DNA of 64,000 nucleotides from JANXYY01 sp035530875. GTDB lineage: Bacteria > Actinomycetota > Actinomycetes > Nanopelagicales > Nanopelagicaceae. Of the stretch, positions 7,714 through 17,022 are shown in pieces. Location: contig DATKUB010000063.1 of the NCBI GenBank assembly GCA_035530875.1, positions 1-64,000 of the forward strand. Direction: 5' to 3'. Within the stretch, counting starts at the first letter, position 1; each line of letters opens with the position of its first letter. The notes below the pieces were generated by a model, which had not been told where the DNA came from, ran no database searches, and saw only the letters and a program-made list of their open reading frames with translations. Position numbers and translations under genes: made by a program.

Positions 7714-9141
7714 TTAAATCTCGACGCCGATGTACTTGCTCTCGAGGAATTCGTGGATTCCGGCGAAACCGCCCTCTCGACCCAGGCCGCTCTGCTTGAA
7801 TCCACCAAATGGCGCAGCCGGATCTGAGACGACGCCGCGGTTGATGGCCACCATCCCTGATTCAAGGGCTTCAGCGGCCCGAATAGCCCGCTTCAGGTCA
7901 CCCGAGAAGACATAACTGATCAAGCCGTAAGGACTGGCGTTGGCATGACGAATGGCCTCTTCATCGTTTTCGACCGCGACGATCGGCGCCACCGGACCGA
8001 AAATCTCGTAGTTGAGGATCGGATTGCCGATTTCAACGTTGATCACGGTCGCCGGATAGAACGCTCCCGGCCCAACTGGGGTCTGGCCACCGGTTTCAAT
8101 GGTGGCTCCGTCAGCGATTGCCTGGTCCACCAGGGCCGCCACCTTGTCGCGCTCCTTGACCGAAACGCTTGGTCCCAACTGGTTATTGGCATCTAAACCA
8201 GGGCCAACTTGCAGAGCGCTCATCGCAATTGAGAACTTCCTTGCGAATTCTTTCGCCACGCTCTTGTGGACGTAGAAGCGATTCGCAGCAGTGCACGCAG
8301 CGCCGCCGTTTCGCATCTTGGCGACCATCGCACCAGCAACGGCAGCATCGACGTCGGCATCTTCAAGAACAAGGAATGGAGCGTTGCCGCCAAGTTCCAT
8401 TGAGGTGCGAATTACTTGGTCGGCAGATTCTCTAATAAGTAACTGGCCAACCTCGGTGGAGCCAGTGAAGGAGAGATTGCGCACGCGCGGATCATGAAGA
8501 ATGTGGCTGATCCCAGGGCCAGTCTTCTCGGGAAGGATGACGTTTACCACGCCCGCGGGGACACCGGCCCGGTCCATGATGTCGGCAATTGCGAAGGCCG
8601 TAAGCGGAGTTTCAGCCGCTGGTTTCAAGATGACCGTGCAACCGGCTGCTAATGCTGGGCCAATCTTTCGAGTAGCCATGGCCGCTGGAAAATTCCACGG
8701 CGTGATCAGCATCGAAATTCCAACTGGTTGATGTGTGACGATGATGCGCTTGTCACCGCTTGGCGACATCCGGAAATCACCGGCGATTCGGACTGTTTCT
8801 TCAGAGAACCAGCGGAAGAACTCAGCTGCGTACAGGACTTCGCCACGGGCGTCGGCAAGAACTTTGCCATTTTCGCGAGTTACGAGTTGAGCCAGGTAGT
8901 CAATCTCTTCAATCATCAGTTCATAGGCGCGACGCAACATCTCTGCGCGCTGACGGGGAGGAAGGGCAGCAAAGGGCTTTGCGGCCCGCTCTGCCGCATC
9001 GATCGCCAGGTCATGGATCTCATTATTTGAGGTAGCCACTTCGGCGATGACAGATCCGTCGCTTGGGTCATACACCGGAAGTCGTCCGGTGCCCTTGTGC
9101 CACTTGCCATCAATAAATAGATCAGTCTTCAGGGTCGTCAT
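7714..9141 (-). CDS. NAD(P)-dependent aldehyde dehydrogenase, succinate-semialdehyde type
   Basis: This cytosolic enzyme oxidises an aldehyde, most likely succinate semialdehyde, to the acid. The 475-residue protein has the family length, cofactor-binding TPWNFPAA (148-155) and FTGSTEVG (225-232), general base Glu249 in MELGGN, and nucleophile Cys283 in GGAACTAANR. The ending GREGGFAGIHEFLESKYIG is typical of the GabD group. Substrate assignment is by family only. It stands alone, downstream of the flagellar locus in the same orientation. A broken paralog end lies 2.3 kb away. Confidence 0.88.
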   Translation of the reverse strand: MTTLKTDLFIDGKWHKGTGRLPVYDPSDGSVIAEVATSNNEIHDLAIDAAERAAKPFAALPPRQRAEMLRRAYELMIEEIDYLAQLVTRENGKVLADARGEVLYAAEFFRWFSEETVRIAGDFRMSPSGDKRIIVTHQPVGISMLITPWNFPAAMATRKIGPALAAGCTVILKPAAETPLTAFAIADIMDRAGVPAGVVNVILPEKTGPGISHILHDPRVRNLSFTGSTEVGQLLIRESADQVIRTSMELGGNAPFLVLEDADVDAAVAGAMVAKMRNGGAACTAANRFYVHKSVAKEFARKFSIAMSALQVGPGLDANNQLGPSVSVKERDKVAALVDQAIADGATIETGGQTPVGPGAFYPATVINVEIGNPILNYEIFGPVAPIVAVENDEEAIRHANASPYGLISYVFSGDLKRAIRAAEALESGMVAINRGVVSDPAAPFGGFKQSGLGREGGFAGIHEFLESKYIGVEI

Positions 9142-9280
9142 GCCGAAAGCCTAGAGCGGACGGTCAAGATAGAGAAAATGAACCAACTGCCAAGGGCTGT
9201 TGCCTACATTCCAGGCATGTGTGATCGTCAACCGCCAGCATCGAAAGCCAAGTCGCGCGCGGTCCGAAGTTTCCAAAGAC

Positions 9281-9517
9281 CTACGGTTCAGATCGCGGCA
9301 ACTCGACGGGCCGGTGTACTGGTCGTCCCGCACCACGTCGGTATGACTCGACGATGGTCCGAAGGAGCCGTAATCCAACCGAAGAGAGCAGCACAGCGAG
9401 CAAGAAACGCGTGAGTACCGTTGAGATGTCGACCGAAGAATCCGACCACCCTTGCCAGAGCGATGGGGCTGAAATAATCAGCGCTATAAGAAGACTCGCC
9501 GGGGTAACGAAGTTCAT
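9281..9517 (-). CDS. Small membrane protein at end of flagellar operon
   Basis: This is a 78-residue protein with two predicted membrane segments (about 5-20 and 33-52) and a basic, proline-rich C-terminus. Its ATG overlaps the stop of the FlhF-like gene by 4 bases (ATGA), which argues strongly that it is translated as the last gene of the flagellar operon. I do not recognise the family. The two-helix form could suit a small export-gate or motor accessory protein, but that is speculation. Confidence 0.6.
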   Translation of the reverse strand: MNFVTPASLLIALIISAPSLWQGWSDSSVDISTVLTRFLLAVLLSSVGLRLLRTIVESYRRGAGRPVHRPVELPRSEP

Positions 9518-10764
9518 ACGTCGAAGTCCTCGCTGGCGAAGCCCGCGGGTCCGAGCACCGATCGCCAGGCGGCCCGAGTTGCTAGGCGATCATCCAGTAT
9601 GGCAATTGGATAGCCGAGATCGCGTAGCGATAGCAGGTCATCGGTCACGGCCGCGTTGTGAACCACCAATGCATCAACCGGTCCCAACTGGGTCAACCAA
9701 TTAGCGAGATCCTCGATTTTCCGAGTGGCATCAACGACCGCCCAAATGGCCACTGCACCCACAGCGGCCGCCATTTCTCTGGCCCAATCAACCGCTTCGT
9801 CATCCCAAATTGCTCCGATTGGCAAGTCGATGGCCACCACACTCGGATCTGGTAATGAAACCAAGCGGACCGAACGCTTACGCGCCGCAACTACATCAGG
9901 CAGTCGACGGCTTGCGATCATGCCTGGCACAACGGGTTCGGCAGACGCCAGAAGAACTCGAGTTGTTGGAATTCGCATTCGTTCAGCCAGCGCCAAGCCC
10001 GCCTTGAATGCAACCGCGGGATCGCCCACGAGTGCCAACACTTGCCCTGGTCCACGCGGTGGCCTCGGCGGCTTGCTCAAATCCTGGTCGTCGGTCGGCC
10101 GCCGGATCGCGACTGAGCGAATGGGTGCTGGCTCCGGAGCAGCCTGAGTTTGAATTTCCGGCATCGGAATTTCCGGATGCAAAATCCTTGGCATAGCGAA
10201 TTCGGACATCGAAACCTCAGGTCCGAACGCGTCTGGACTAGCCATCATTGATTGCAGGTTCGCAACCGACGCGTCGGGCCAATTCACCTTCGGCAACTCG
10301 TCGGCCTCGACCACGCACGGAGTTGAAGTCAGCTTCAAATCGGGCGCTGGAACAACTACATCGGAACCAATTGCATTAGCCAAACTGTCAAGCACGCCGG
10401 CGAACGCGGGGCTAGAAGTCGAAACTTTTGGTCCCCTGGTCGAGGCGCGATCCACATTGTTGCCGGAGTGATTCATCGCTTCAGCCACTAGAAGTGCCAC
10501 CGGAACATCATCGCCGGACGACGAACCAGCGCTAAAACCGGTGGATCCGACTCCGGTAACTGACGAGCGATTGTTGTTAAGCGATTGAGCAAGATCATCC
10601 ACTTCAATCGAAACCTCATAACGTTCCTTGGCGAAGAATCCCGCCATGCCACCTGTTCGCACTCGCTCCGCTTTAATGATTCGAGCCTGTTCGCCATAGT
10701 TGCTGTAGACCTCGCTGAGTAAGGTCTCGATATCCGGACCCTCAAGCAATAGCCTCGTGGACAA
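9514..10764 (-). CDS. FlhF-like flagellar protein with degenerate GTPase domain
   Basis: Residues 1-57 (LLLEGPDIETLL, GEQARIIKAERV, GGMAGFFAKERYEV) match the N-terminal domain of FlhF, the SRP-type GTPase that sets flagellar position and number. A poorly conserved linker (60-238) follows, then a domain beginning GQVLALVGDPAVAFKAGL (240-257). At the P-loop position this lacks the G-x4-GK-T/S motif, so nucleotide hydrolysis is unlikely. The later strands VVAIDLP and ALVVHNA resemble a P-loop fold. It overlaps flhA by 23 bases and is followed by orf78. It may act as an assembly or placement factor without GTPase cycling. Confidence 0.7.
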   Translation of the reverse strand: MSTRLLLEGPDIETLLSEVYSNYGEQARIIKAERVRTGGMAGFFAKERYEVSIEVDDLAQSLNNNRSSVTGVGSTGFSAGSSSGDDVPVALLVAEAMNHSGNNVDRASTRGPKVSTSSPAFAGVLDSLANAIGSDVVVPAPDLKLTSTPCVVEADELPKVNWPDASVANLQSMMASPDAFGPEVSMSEFAMPRILHPEIPMPEIQTQAAPEPAPIRSVAIRRPTDDQDLSKPPRPPRGPGQVLALVGDPAVAFKAGLALAERMRIPTTRVLLASAEPVVPGMIASRRLPDVVAARKRSVRLVSLPDPSVVAIDLPIGAIWDDEAVDWAREMAAAVGAVAIWAVVDATRKIEDLANWLTQLGPVDALVVHNAAVTDDLLSLRDLGYPIAILDDRLATRAAWRSVLGPAGFASEDFDV

Positions 10765-12790
10765 GGTTCACCACCCCTAACGTTCGAATCTCTAGCGGAC
10801 CGCGAAGTTCTGAATAAGAAAGGACAGGTAGGCGCGGCAACTCTCCACGCAGCAACCTGCGAAGGGCCGGCCGAATCTGCGAAGCGCACACCAACACCGG
10901 TATGCCGCCACCCTGTTCTGCGCCGCGGACCAGACGAGTGGTCTCAGCAATCATGCTTTGCAGAGCTTGGGTATCCATATGCAAATTGCTGCCCTGATCG
11001 CCTGGACGAACAGATTCAACTAGACGCTGTTCAAGCATTGGATCAAGGGTGAGGACCGAAAGTCCATCGTTAACGGCGTAAGTCGCACAGATCGACGGGC
11101 CAACCGTGGCTCTAGCCGCCTCGACCAAACGCTCGTGATCTGGACCGGTACGAGCTTGTTGGGAGAGGGCTTCAAAAATACGAACCAAATCGCGAATCGG
11201 AACGCGCTCATCGAGCAGACTTTGCAGGACACGTTGGATCTCCCCCAACGTGAGCAAAGCCGGGGTCAGGTCCTCCACCACCACCGGATTCCTGCGCCTC
11301 ATCGCTTCGGATAATTGCCGCACATCTTCTCGCCCAAGCAGTTGGCTAGCGTTTTCACGGACCACTTCCGACAGATGAGTGGTTACCACCGAGGCTCGAT
11401 CAACAACAGTGGCGCCGGAAAGCTCTGCTTGATGTTGTAGTTCGGCGCCGACCCATTTGGCCAACAGCCCGAAGACCGGCTCCTGCGTGAATTTGCCAGG
11501 CAATCCGTCCAACCCATCTCCGATTGCCAGAACACATCCGGGCGGCGCAGACCCGCGAGCAACTTCGACCCCATGCAACCGAATTCGATAGGTAGACAAA
11601 GGCAAATCTAGGTCATCGCGCGTTCTTACGGGTGGCAGGACTAAGCCAATTTCAAGCGCCAATTTTCGACGTAGCGCTTTCACCCGATTCAACAAGTCTC
11701 CACCGCCGGATGGATCGACCAGATCGACTACGTCATACGCGACTTCAAGTTCGATCGGATCAACACGCATTTCATCAATCAGTGACTCAGCAGAGTCGGG
11801 GCTGGACGTAGCCGCCTCAATAGCTGGAAGTTCGTTCTTGATTCGCTCTTCTTCCTGGGCGGCCAGCCGGGTTGAAAGAAGGACTACCGTTCCACCAACC
11901 AATAAGAACGGCAGTTTTGGGATGCCTGGGATCACGCAGAGCGCCAGAACTCCAATGCCACCAAAGCGAAGAGCCCGGTGTTGGGCAGATAACTGTTGGA
12001 AGACGTCAGTTCCCATATCGGAACTGGCAGTGGCTCTTGTGACGATAAGGCCGGTAGCCACCGACAGCATAAGAGCCGGGATCTGAGAAACAAGCCCGTC
12101 TCCGACCGTGAGCAAACTATAAGTATGAATGGCGTCGCCAATTGACAAGTGTTTCTGAAGAATTCCAACCAGAAGCCCGCCAACAAGATTCACGACGGTA
12201 ATGACAATCGCGGCTACCGCATCCCCTTTAACGAACTTCGACCCACCATCCATCGCACCGTAGAAGTCAGCCTCTGCAGTGACTTCGGCTCGTCGTCGTC
12301 GAGCCTCCTCTTCATTTATATGTCCCGAGTTCAGGTCGGCGTCGATGGCCATTTGCTTACCTGGCATGGCATCGAGGGTGAAACGGGCGCCGACTTCCGC
12401 GACCCGACCGGCGCCGTTTGTAATGACGACGAATTGGATGATGATCAGAATCAAGAAGATAACCAGTCCCACGACCAGAGACCCGCCGATAACAAAGTGG
12501 CCAAATGATTCGACGACCTTGCCGGCAAAACCGTCGAGAAGAACCCGGCGTGTGACGCTGACATTCAGCGCCAGTCGAAACAGAGTTGCAATAAGTAGGA
12601 GGGCTGGAAAGACGGCAAAATCAAGCGGGCGCTTTACAAACATCGAGACCAAGAGCACCAGTAGGGCGCCGGTGATGTTGCAGGCGATTAGCAAATCGAT
12701 GATGACGGTCGGCAGCGGCACAATCATCATGAAGACGACTGCGACGACGGCAGCTGGTAGCGCAAATTGGCCAAGCCGGTTGGCGCCCAC
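10742..12790 (-). CDS. flhA: Flagellar export gate protein FlhA
   Basis: FlhA forms the nonameric ring of the flagellar type III export gate. Of 682 residues, about 1-315 contain eight membrane helices and the conserved cytosolic FHIPEP-type segment (GRVAEVGARFTLDAMPGKQMAIDADLN region, about 127-153). Residues 330-682 are the soluble domain that docks chaperone-substrate complexes. Length and content are normal. It is separated from flhB by 134 bases with no gene and overlaps the FlhF-like gene. Confidence 0.96.
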   Translation of the reverse strand: MGANRLGQFALPAAVVAVVFMMIVPLPTVIIDLLIACNITGALLVLLVSMFVKRPLDFAVFPALLLIATLFRLALNVSVTRRVLLDGFAGKVVESFGHFVIGGSLVVGLVIFLILIIIQFVVITNGAGRVAEVGARFTLDAMPGKQMAIDADLNSGHINEEEARRRRAEVTAEADFYGAMDGGSKFVKGDAVAAIVITVVNLVGGLLVGILQKHLSIGDAIHTYSLLTVGDGLVSQIPALMLSVATGLIVTRATASSDMGTDVFQQLSAQHRALRFGGIGVLALCVIPGIPKLPFLLVGGTVVLLSTRLAAQEEERIKNELPAIEAATSSPDSAESLIDEMRVDPIELEVAYDVVDLVDPSGGGDLLNRVKALRRKLALEIGLVLPPVRTRDDLDLPLSTYRIRLHGVEVARGSAPPGCVLAIGDGLDGLPGKFTQEPVFGLLAKWVGAELQHQAELSGATVVDRASVVTTHLSEVVRENASQLLGREDVRQLSEAMRRRNPVVVEDLTPALLTLGEIQRVLQSLLDERVPIRDLVRIFEALSQQARTGPDHERLVEAARATVGPSICATYAVNDGLSVLTLDPMLEQRLVESVRPGDQGSNLHMDTQALQSMIAETTRLVRGAEQGGGIPVLVCASQIRPALRRLLRGELPRLPVLSYSELRGPLEIRTLGVVNLVHEAIA

Positions 12791-12924
12791 TCAGTATCTC
12801 CCGCTCGTCACGGCCCGATCCGTGGCCACGCCTGCCGTCCTGGCAGAGCCCTATCGGCGGTTCGACATCGCACCTGAGCGTTGAGCGCCTCGAAAAGGCG
12901 AAGTAGTCACAGATGGCGTCGAGC

Positions 12925-14019
12925 TCAAGCGGGCCGTCGCACTGTGGTGACTCGATGGCTCCCCGCTGCCGAGCCTTTCGCCCGCAGGGACATGACGAAG
13001 GCCAACACTCTGGCGACTGCAGTGTAAAAGTCTTCAGGAATCTCCTGCCCCAGGTCGCAGGCCGCATGCAGCGCGCGAGCCAACGGCACATCCTCAACCA
13101 TCGGAATTCGGTTCTCCGTCGCCAACTCGCGAATTCGCCCAGCAACAACTCCCTTGCCTTTGGCAATCACCCGCGGCGCCCCACGCGTCGGGTCATAACG
13201 AAGAGCAACCGCAACGTGCGTCGGATTGACGATGACAACATCGGCGGTTTTAACGTCTTGCATCATCCTGTTACGAGCCAGTGCCTGCGCCCTGGACCGC
13301 ATTGCCGCCTTGACGTGTGGGTCTCCTTCGGAAGTTCGATGTTCATCGATGACTTCGCGGCGGGTCATCATGAGTTGCTTCCTGATTCGACGCCACGCCA
13401 CGAAATAGTCGGCAAGTCCGAAGATGAGCGCGACCATGGCGACGATGCGCAACATTAGAAGGGCGCTGCCAGCCGTGTCCGCCAAGGCAGAAGTTAACTG
13501 CATGCTGCCATGGCCCAAGAGACTGGTGGTCAATTTTCTTCCCGCTTGCCAGACTAAATAGCCGGCAACAACTGATTTCGAGAGCGCCTTAGCCAATTCC
13601 CAAGTGCTGTGCGGACCAAACATTCGCTTCACTGATTCGAGCAAATTGAAACGCTCCAGTTTTGGCCGCATCCGTTTTGCTGAGAGGCGAATGCCGCCCT
13701 GCGATGCGGTGGCTGCCACGCCAGATACCAGCAGCGTCAACAGAAACGGAGCCAGCGCAAAAGCCATAGTACGAAGGCCAGTAGCCAACAGAGCCAATGC
13801 CTTCTGTGGATCTGGGTCGGATACGGTGGCCGGTACCTGACCCAGCAGATCCTGAACAGCAGTTTTGGTAGCGGAAAACAGATGCGGTAGTACAAAACTT
13901 GCAGCTAGCAGGCCACCCCAACCGCCCACCTCGGGCGACTTAGCGATCTGACCTTCGCGCCTAGCGTCCCTTAGTTTTCTAGCGGTTGGCTTCTCGCTCT
14001 TGCCCGACTTATCCGACAT
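12925..14019 (-). CDS. flhB: Flagellar export switch protein FlhB
   Basis: FlhB controls the change of export specificity from rod/hook to filament proteins. The 364-residue protein has four membrane helices (about 33-210) and a cytosolic domain with the self-cleavage motif NPTH at 265-268, so autocleavage should work. A basic C-terminal tail follows. The start lies 1 base downstream of the fliR stop, in tight operon organisation. Confidence 0.96.
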   Translation of the reverse strand: MSDKSGKSEKPTARKLRDARREGQIAKSPEVGGWGGLLAASFVLPHLFSATKTAVQDLLGQVPATVSDPDPQKALALLATGLRTMAFALAPFLLTLLVSGVAATASQGGIRLSAKRMRPKLERFNLLESVKRMFGPHSTWELAKALSKSVVAGYLVWQAGRKLTTSLLGHGSMQLTSALADTAGSALLMLRIVAMVALIFGLADYFVAWRRIRKQLMMTRREVIDEHRTSEGDPHVKAAMRSRAQALARNRMMQDVKTADVVIVNPTHVAVALRYDPTRGAPRVIAKGKGVVAGRIRELATENRIPMVEDVPLARALHAACDLGQEIPEDFYTAVARVLAFVMSLRAKGSAAGSHRVTTVRRPA

Positions 14020-14020
14020 C

Positions 14021-14782
14021 TCAGCCCTTTAGACTCATGATGACGGCAAGTGCACGGTGAATAAGTTCTCCAACGACCCCCGGCAACAACGGGAAGGTAA
14101 GCCCGGCCAGAATCAACGTCAGCAGCATTTTCATTGGGAAGCCGAGTTGGAACGCATTCAACGCTGGTGCAATCTTTGTCATTAACCCAAGCCCAGCATC
14201 AGCCAGAAACATCACGCAGATCAGTGGTGCGGCAATTTGTAAAGCGGCGAGAAAGAATCCGCCCATTGCCACAACAAGAGAATTAGATAACGAAGAAATG
14301 GGCAGCGAACCATCCAACGGGATCGCCTCGTAGGACCTGAAAAATCCGCGTAGCACCAACAGGTGCGCATCGGTGACGAGCATGAGCATGATCATGATGA
14401 ACTGATGGAGCCGCCCAAAGACCGAAGTCTGCGAGAGTGAAAGTGGGTCAAATGCGGCGGCGAGGGTGAACCCGCCAAATAGATCAATGAATGACCCGGC
14501 CGCCGAGATAGCGGCCATCAACAGGTATACAACGAAACCAAGCCCCATTCCCACAACTACCTGCATTACGACGGCCCCGAGTATCGAGGCCATATCAGTA
14601 GATGGAACATGGGCCGAAAGAGTGGAAGTCACTGGCAACGCAAGTGCGACCGCCAGCAGCGCCTTCACAGAAGAGGGTACGGTGCGGCCATTGAACGGTG
14701 GTGCGACTACCAACCACGCCCCTGCGCGCACCGTCGCAAGTAGAAAGGCCAGGAGAGTGCTCGCCCCGAGTGTAGGTACCAC
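14021..14782 (-). CDS. fliR: Flagellar export protein FliR
   Basis: This is a component of the FliPQR pore complex of the export gate. The 253-residue hydrophobic protein has about six membrane helices, the usual length, and typical features such as VVAPPFNGRTVPSSVK (25-40). It lies between fliQ (12 bases upstream) and flhB. Confidence 0.95.
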   Translation of the reverse strand: MVPTLGASTLLAFLLATVRAGAWLVVAPPFNGRTVPSSVKALLAVALALPVTSTLSAHVPSTDMASILGAVVMQVVVGMGLGFVVYLLMAAISAAGSFIDLFGGFTLAAAFDPLSLSQTSVFGRLHQFIMIMLMLVTDAHLLVLRGFFRSYEAIPLDGSLPISSLSNSLVVAMGGFFLAALQIAAPLICVMFLADAGLGLMTKIAPALNAFQLGFPMKMLLTLILAGLTFPLLPGVVGELIHRALAVIMSLKG

Positions 14783-14794
14783 GGACTCTCGTCT

Positions 14795-15064
14795 CTACCG
14801 GAGTAGTGCCGGGAGCGAAGCGAACAAGTCGTTGGTGTAAGAAATCATCTCGTGCAGCATCCAACTGCCGCTAGCGACCAACGCAACACCGACGCCGATC
14901 ATTTTGGGAACGAATGAGAGTGTGACCTCTTGTATCTGCGTCATCGTCTGCAACAACGAGATGGCGAAGCCAATGCTGAGGGCAGTGAGCAGAATCGGAG
15001 CACACAACTTTGCAGCCATGATCATGGCCCCAATTCCTAGTTGCACCACTGCCGCATCGTTCAT
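14795..15064 (-). CDS. fliQ: Flagellar export protein FliQ
   Basis: The 89-residue protein with two hydrophobic helices has the standard FliQ size. The conserved block PILLTALSIGFAISLLQTMT (about 23-42) is followed by TQIQEVTLSFVPK, the family hallmark. It sits between fliP and fliR and contributes four copies to the export pore in known systems. Confidence 0.95.
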   Translation of the reverse strand: MNDAAVVQLGIGAMIMAAKLCAPILLTALSIGFAISLLQTMTQIQEVTLSFVPKMIGVGVALVASGSWMLHEMISYTNDLFASLPALLR

Positions 15065-15077
15065 TTCGACCCCAACC

Positions 15078-15848
15078 TCACTGATAACTCGTGATCAATG
15101 CAGTGACAATCAGACCCCAGCCATTCATCAAGACAAAGAGCAGGAGTTTGAAGGGCAGAGCGATCATTACCGGCGGGAGCATCATCATTCCGAGGCTCAT
15201 CAAGGAAGCAGACACCACAATGTCGATGATTAGAAACGGCACAAATATTACAAATCCGATGATGAAGGCAGACCGCAACTCGGACAGAACGAACGCCGGC
15301 ACCAGTGTTGACATCGTCACGTGAGCTAGATCTGCCGGTCGGCTCTGGTGCGATGCGTTCACCATCAAGGCGAGTTGATCCTGCCTAGTGTGAGCGAGCA
15401 TAAAAGTCCGTAGCGGCTGAACCCCAGAGTCATACGCTTGCGAGAAACTCTTCTGGCCATTGACATAAGGCTGTATCCCCGTGGTGTTGACCGCCTTTAG
15501 CACCGGACCCATCACGAACAGACTTAGAAACAGCGCGAGCCCAGCTAGAACTTGATTCGGCGGAACTGATTGGAGACCAAGCGCATTCCGAGTGAGCGAG
15601 AGAACGACGATTATCTTGGTGAAACTTGTGCACATAAGAAGAAGAGCAGGCGCAACCGCCAAGACCGTCAGTCCCAGAAGTGAAACTACCGATTGACTCG
15701 GCTTATCTCCTACGCCAGGAAATTGGATTTGGAAGAGACCTGCAGTCGGATTCGGAGATGGCACAGCCGAAGCACTGGCGAGGTTGGAAACCAGGGGCGC
15801 TGTAAAGGTGGCTGCCAGAATGGCGATTCGAGCCAAAATTCGCTTCAC
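15078..15848 (-). CDS. fliP: Flagellar export protein FliP
   Basis: This is the core subunit of the export pore. The 256 residues begin with a signal-peptide-like segment (1-28), as in FliP proteins processed on insertion. Conserved segments include TSFTKIIVVLSLTRNALG (about 78-95), PPNQVLAGLALFLS and the C-terminal LPFKLLLFVLMNGW. The start overlaps the fliO stop by 4 bases. Confidence 0.96.
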   Translation of the reverse strand: MKRILARIAILAATFTAPLVSNLASASAVPSPNPTAGLFQIQFPGVGDKPSQSVVSLLGLTVLAVAPALLLMCTSFTKIIVVLSLTRNALGLQSVPPNQVLAGLALFLSLFVMGPVLKAVNTTGIQPYVNGQKSFSQAYDSGVQPLRTFMLAHTRQDQLALMVNASHQSRPADLAHVTMSTLVPAFVLSELRSAFIIGFVIFVPFLIIDIVVSASLMSLGMMMLPPVMIALPFKLLLFVLMNGWGLIVTALITSYQ

Positions 15849-16273
15849 CTGCGAATCGTCCGCTCTCTAAGGAACGTTATTACCCGTTGCCAAATGTCGG
15901 GAGCCAGGATCGAACCCGCCAGGGCACTAGTTCCATTTTTCTTGGCGCGACCCTTGAGAAAGTGCGTAACCTTCTGGCGCTGGTGGGCGATGTTCACTGG
16001 CTCCGAAGCCGTTGCTTGTATCTGCTGAGGATCAACTTCAGCCAATACGGTAAGTTGCGTTTCAGTAACTCCAAGCACCAAGACTCGATCAGCGACCCGA
16101 ATGACAGTTACCGCCGAATTGCGTGTCATTGGAGTCCGAGCAAGCAGTTCGACCACGCCAACGCCACGCGCCATCAACTTCCCGCGAAGCGCCTTGGCTA
16201 GCAGCCACATGAGCAGCAGAACTACGCCAAGGGATAGCAACACCTGGAAAACCAGGTAAACCGCCTTCATCAA
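15845..16273 (-). CDS. fliO: Flagellar export assembly protein FliO
   Basis: The 142-residue protein has one N-terminal membrane helix (about 5-27) followed by a small beta-rich cytosolic domain containing VELLARTPMTRNSAVTVIRV and VLVLGVTETQLTVLAEV, typical of FliO. In other bacteria FliO helps FliP assemble. It overlaps fliN and fliP by 4 bases at each end, in the conserved order fliN-fliO-fliP. Confidence 0.9.
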   Translation of the reverse strand: MMKAVYLVFQVLLSLGVVLLLMWLLAKALRGKLMARGVGVVELLARTPMTRNSAVTVIRVADRVLVLGVTETQLTVLAEVDPQQIQATASEPVNIAHQRQKVTHFLKGRAKKNGTSALAGSILAPDIWQRVITFLRERTIRR

Positions 16274-17022
16274 GAGCGAATCTGGGCTGTCTCATCTGGA
16301 TCTGTCGAAACGATCTCAGTGATCCTGATTCCAAACTCTTCGCCTACGACCACGATTTCACCCCGAGCCAACAAGGTGCCATTCACCAGCAGGTCGGCCG
16401 GACTTCCAGCGGCGCGATCAAGTTCGACAACCTGACCTGGAGTCAGACCAAGTAGTTCACGCACGGTGATCCGGGTGCGTCCGATCTCAACCGTCACTTC
16501 CATCTCGATATCGCGCAACATGTCCAATCCAGTCCGTGACGTCGGTGCCGCGACAACCCGAGTTGCGACCGGTTCCACTCCACGGACTATTACCGTGCCG
16601 CGATGTTGATCATTTACGACCAAGGCAACCGAGGCCAACTGAGTCGTCCCCACCTTTGCCGTTGGCGGCACTGGCGGAACTTCTTGTAGTGGACCAGCCG
16701 TGGTGCCAGCGATTAGAGCAGCAGCCGCGATCGTTGGTGCCAACGCAGCGAGGAGATCGAGTTCGCCCACCGGCGAGTTTTTTAGGAAATCCACCAACTC
16801 AGCATCGACAACTACATAGAGTTCGGCATTGACCGAGCCAGACAGACGAGCCATAACCGCACCTGCAGCCTGCGCCGGCCAGGGGATTTCTTCGCCAAAT
16901 ATAGGTGGGTCGGGCACGAGGGTTTCTGCGATCGGTAATCGCTCGGCCACGACTGCCGCTACCGCTGAGACCATCTCTGGCGTCCAGATTTGGGGTTTAG
17001 TTTGTTCCGGCGCGACACTCAT
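16270..17022 (-). CDS. fliN: Flagellar switch protein FliN, long form
   Basis: Residues 160-250 form the SpoA/FliN domain of the motor C-ring (MEVTVEIGRTRITVRELLGL, then NGTLLARGEIVVVGEEFGIRI). The 160 residues before it are an extra domain plus a Pro-rich linker (about 120-130), making the protein about twice the size of E. coli FliN and closer to FliY in layout. I see no intact CheC-phosphatase E-x2-N motif in that extension. The gene overlaps fliM and fliO. Confidence 0.92.
   Translation of the reverse strand: MSVAPEQTKPQIWTPEMVSAVAAVVAERLPIAETLVPDPPIFGEEIPWPAQAAGAVMARLSGSVNAELYVVVDAELVDFLKNSPVGELDLLAALAPTIAAAALIAGTTAGPLQEVPPVPPTAKVGTTQLASVALVVNDQHRGTVIVRGVEPVATRVVAAPTSRTGLDMLRDIEMEVTVEIGRTRITVRELLGLTPGQVVELDRAAGSPADLLVNGTLLARGEIVVVGEEFGIRITEIVSTDPDETAQIRS

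Noticed and set aside
9142..9280. Possible gene between the aldehyde dehydrogenase and orf78
   Set aside because: Only short frames overlapping orf78 antisense are seen. It is treated as intergenic.
12625..13166. 181-codon minus-strand frame across the flhB-flhA junction
   Set aside because: It is an out-of-frame shadow of flhA and flhB, both of which are well identified.
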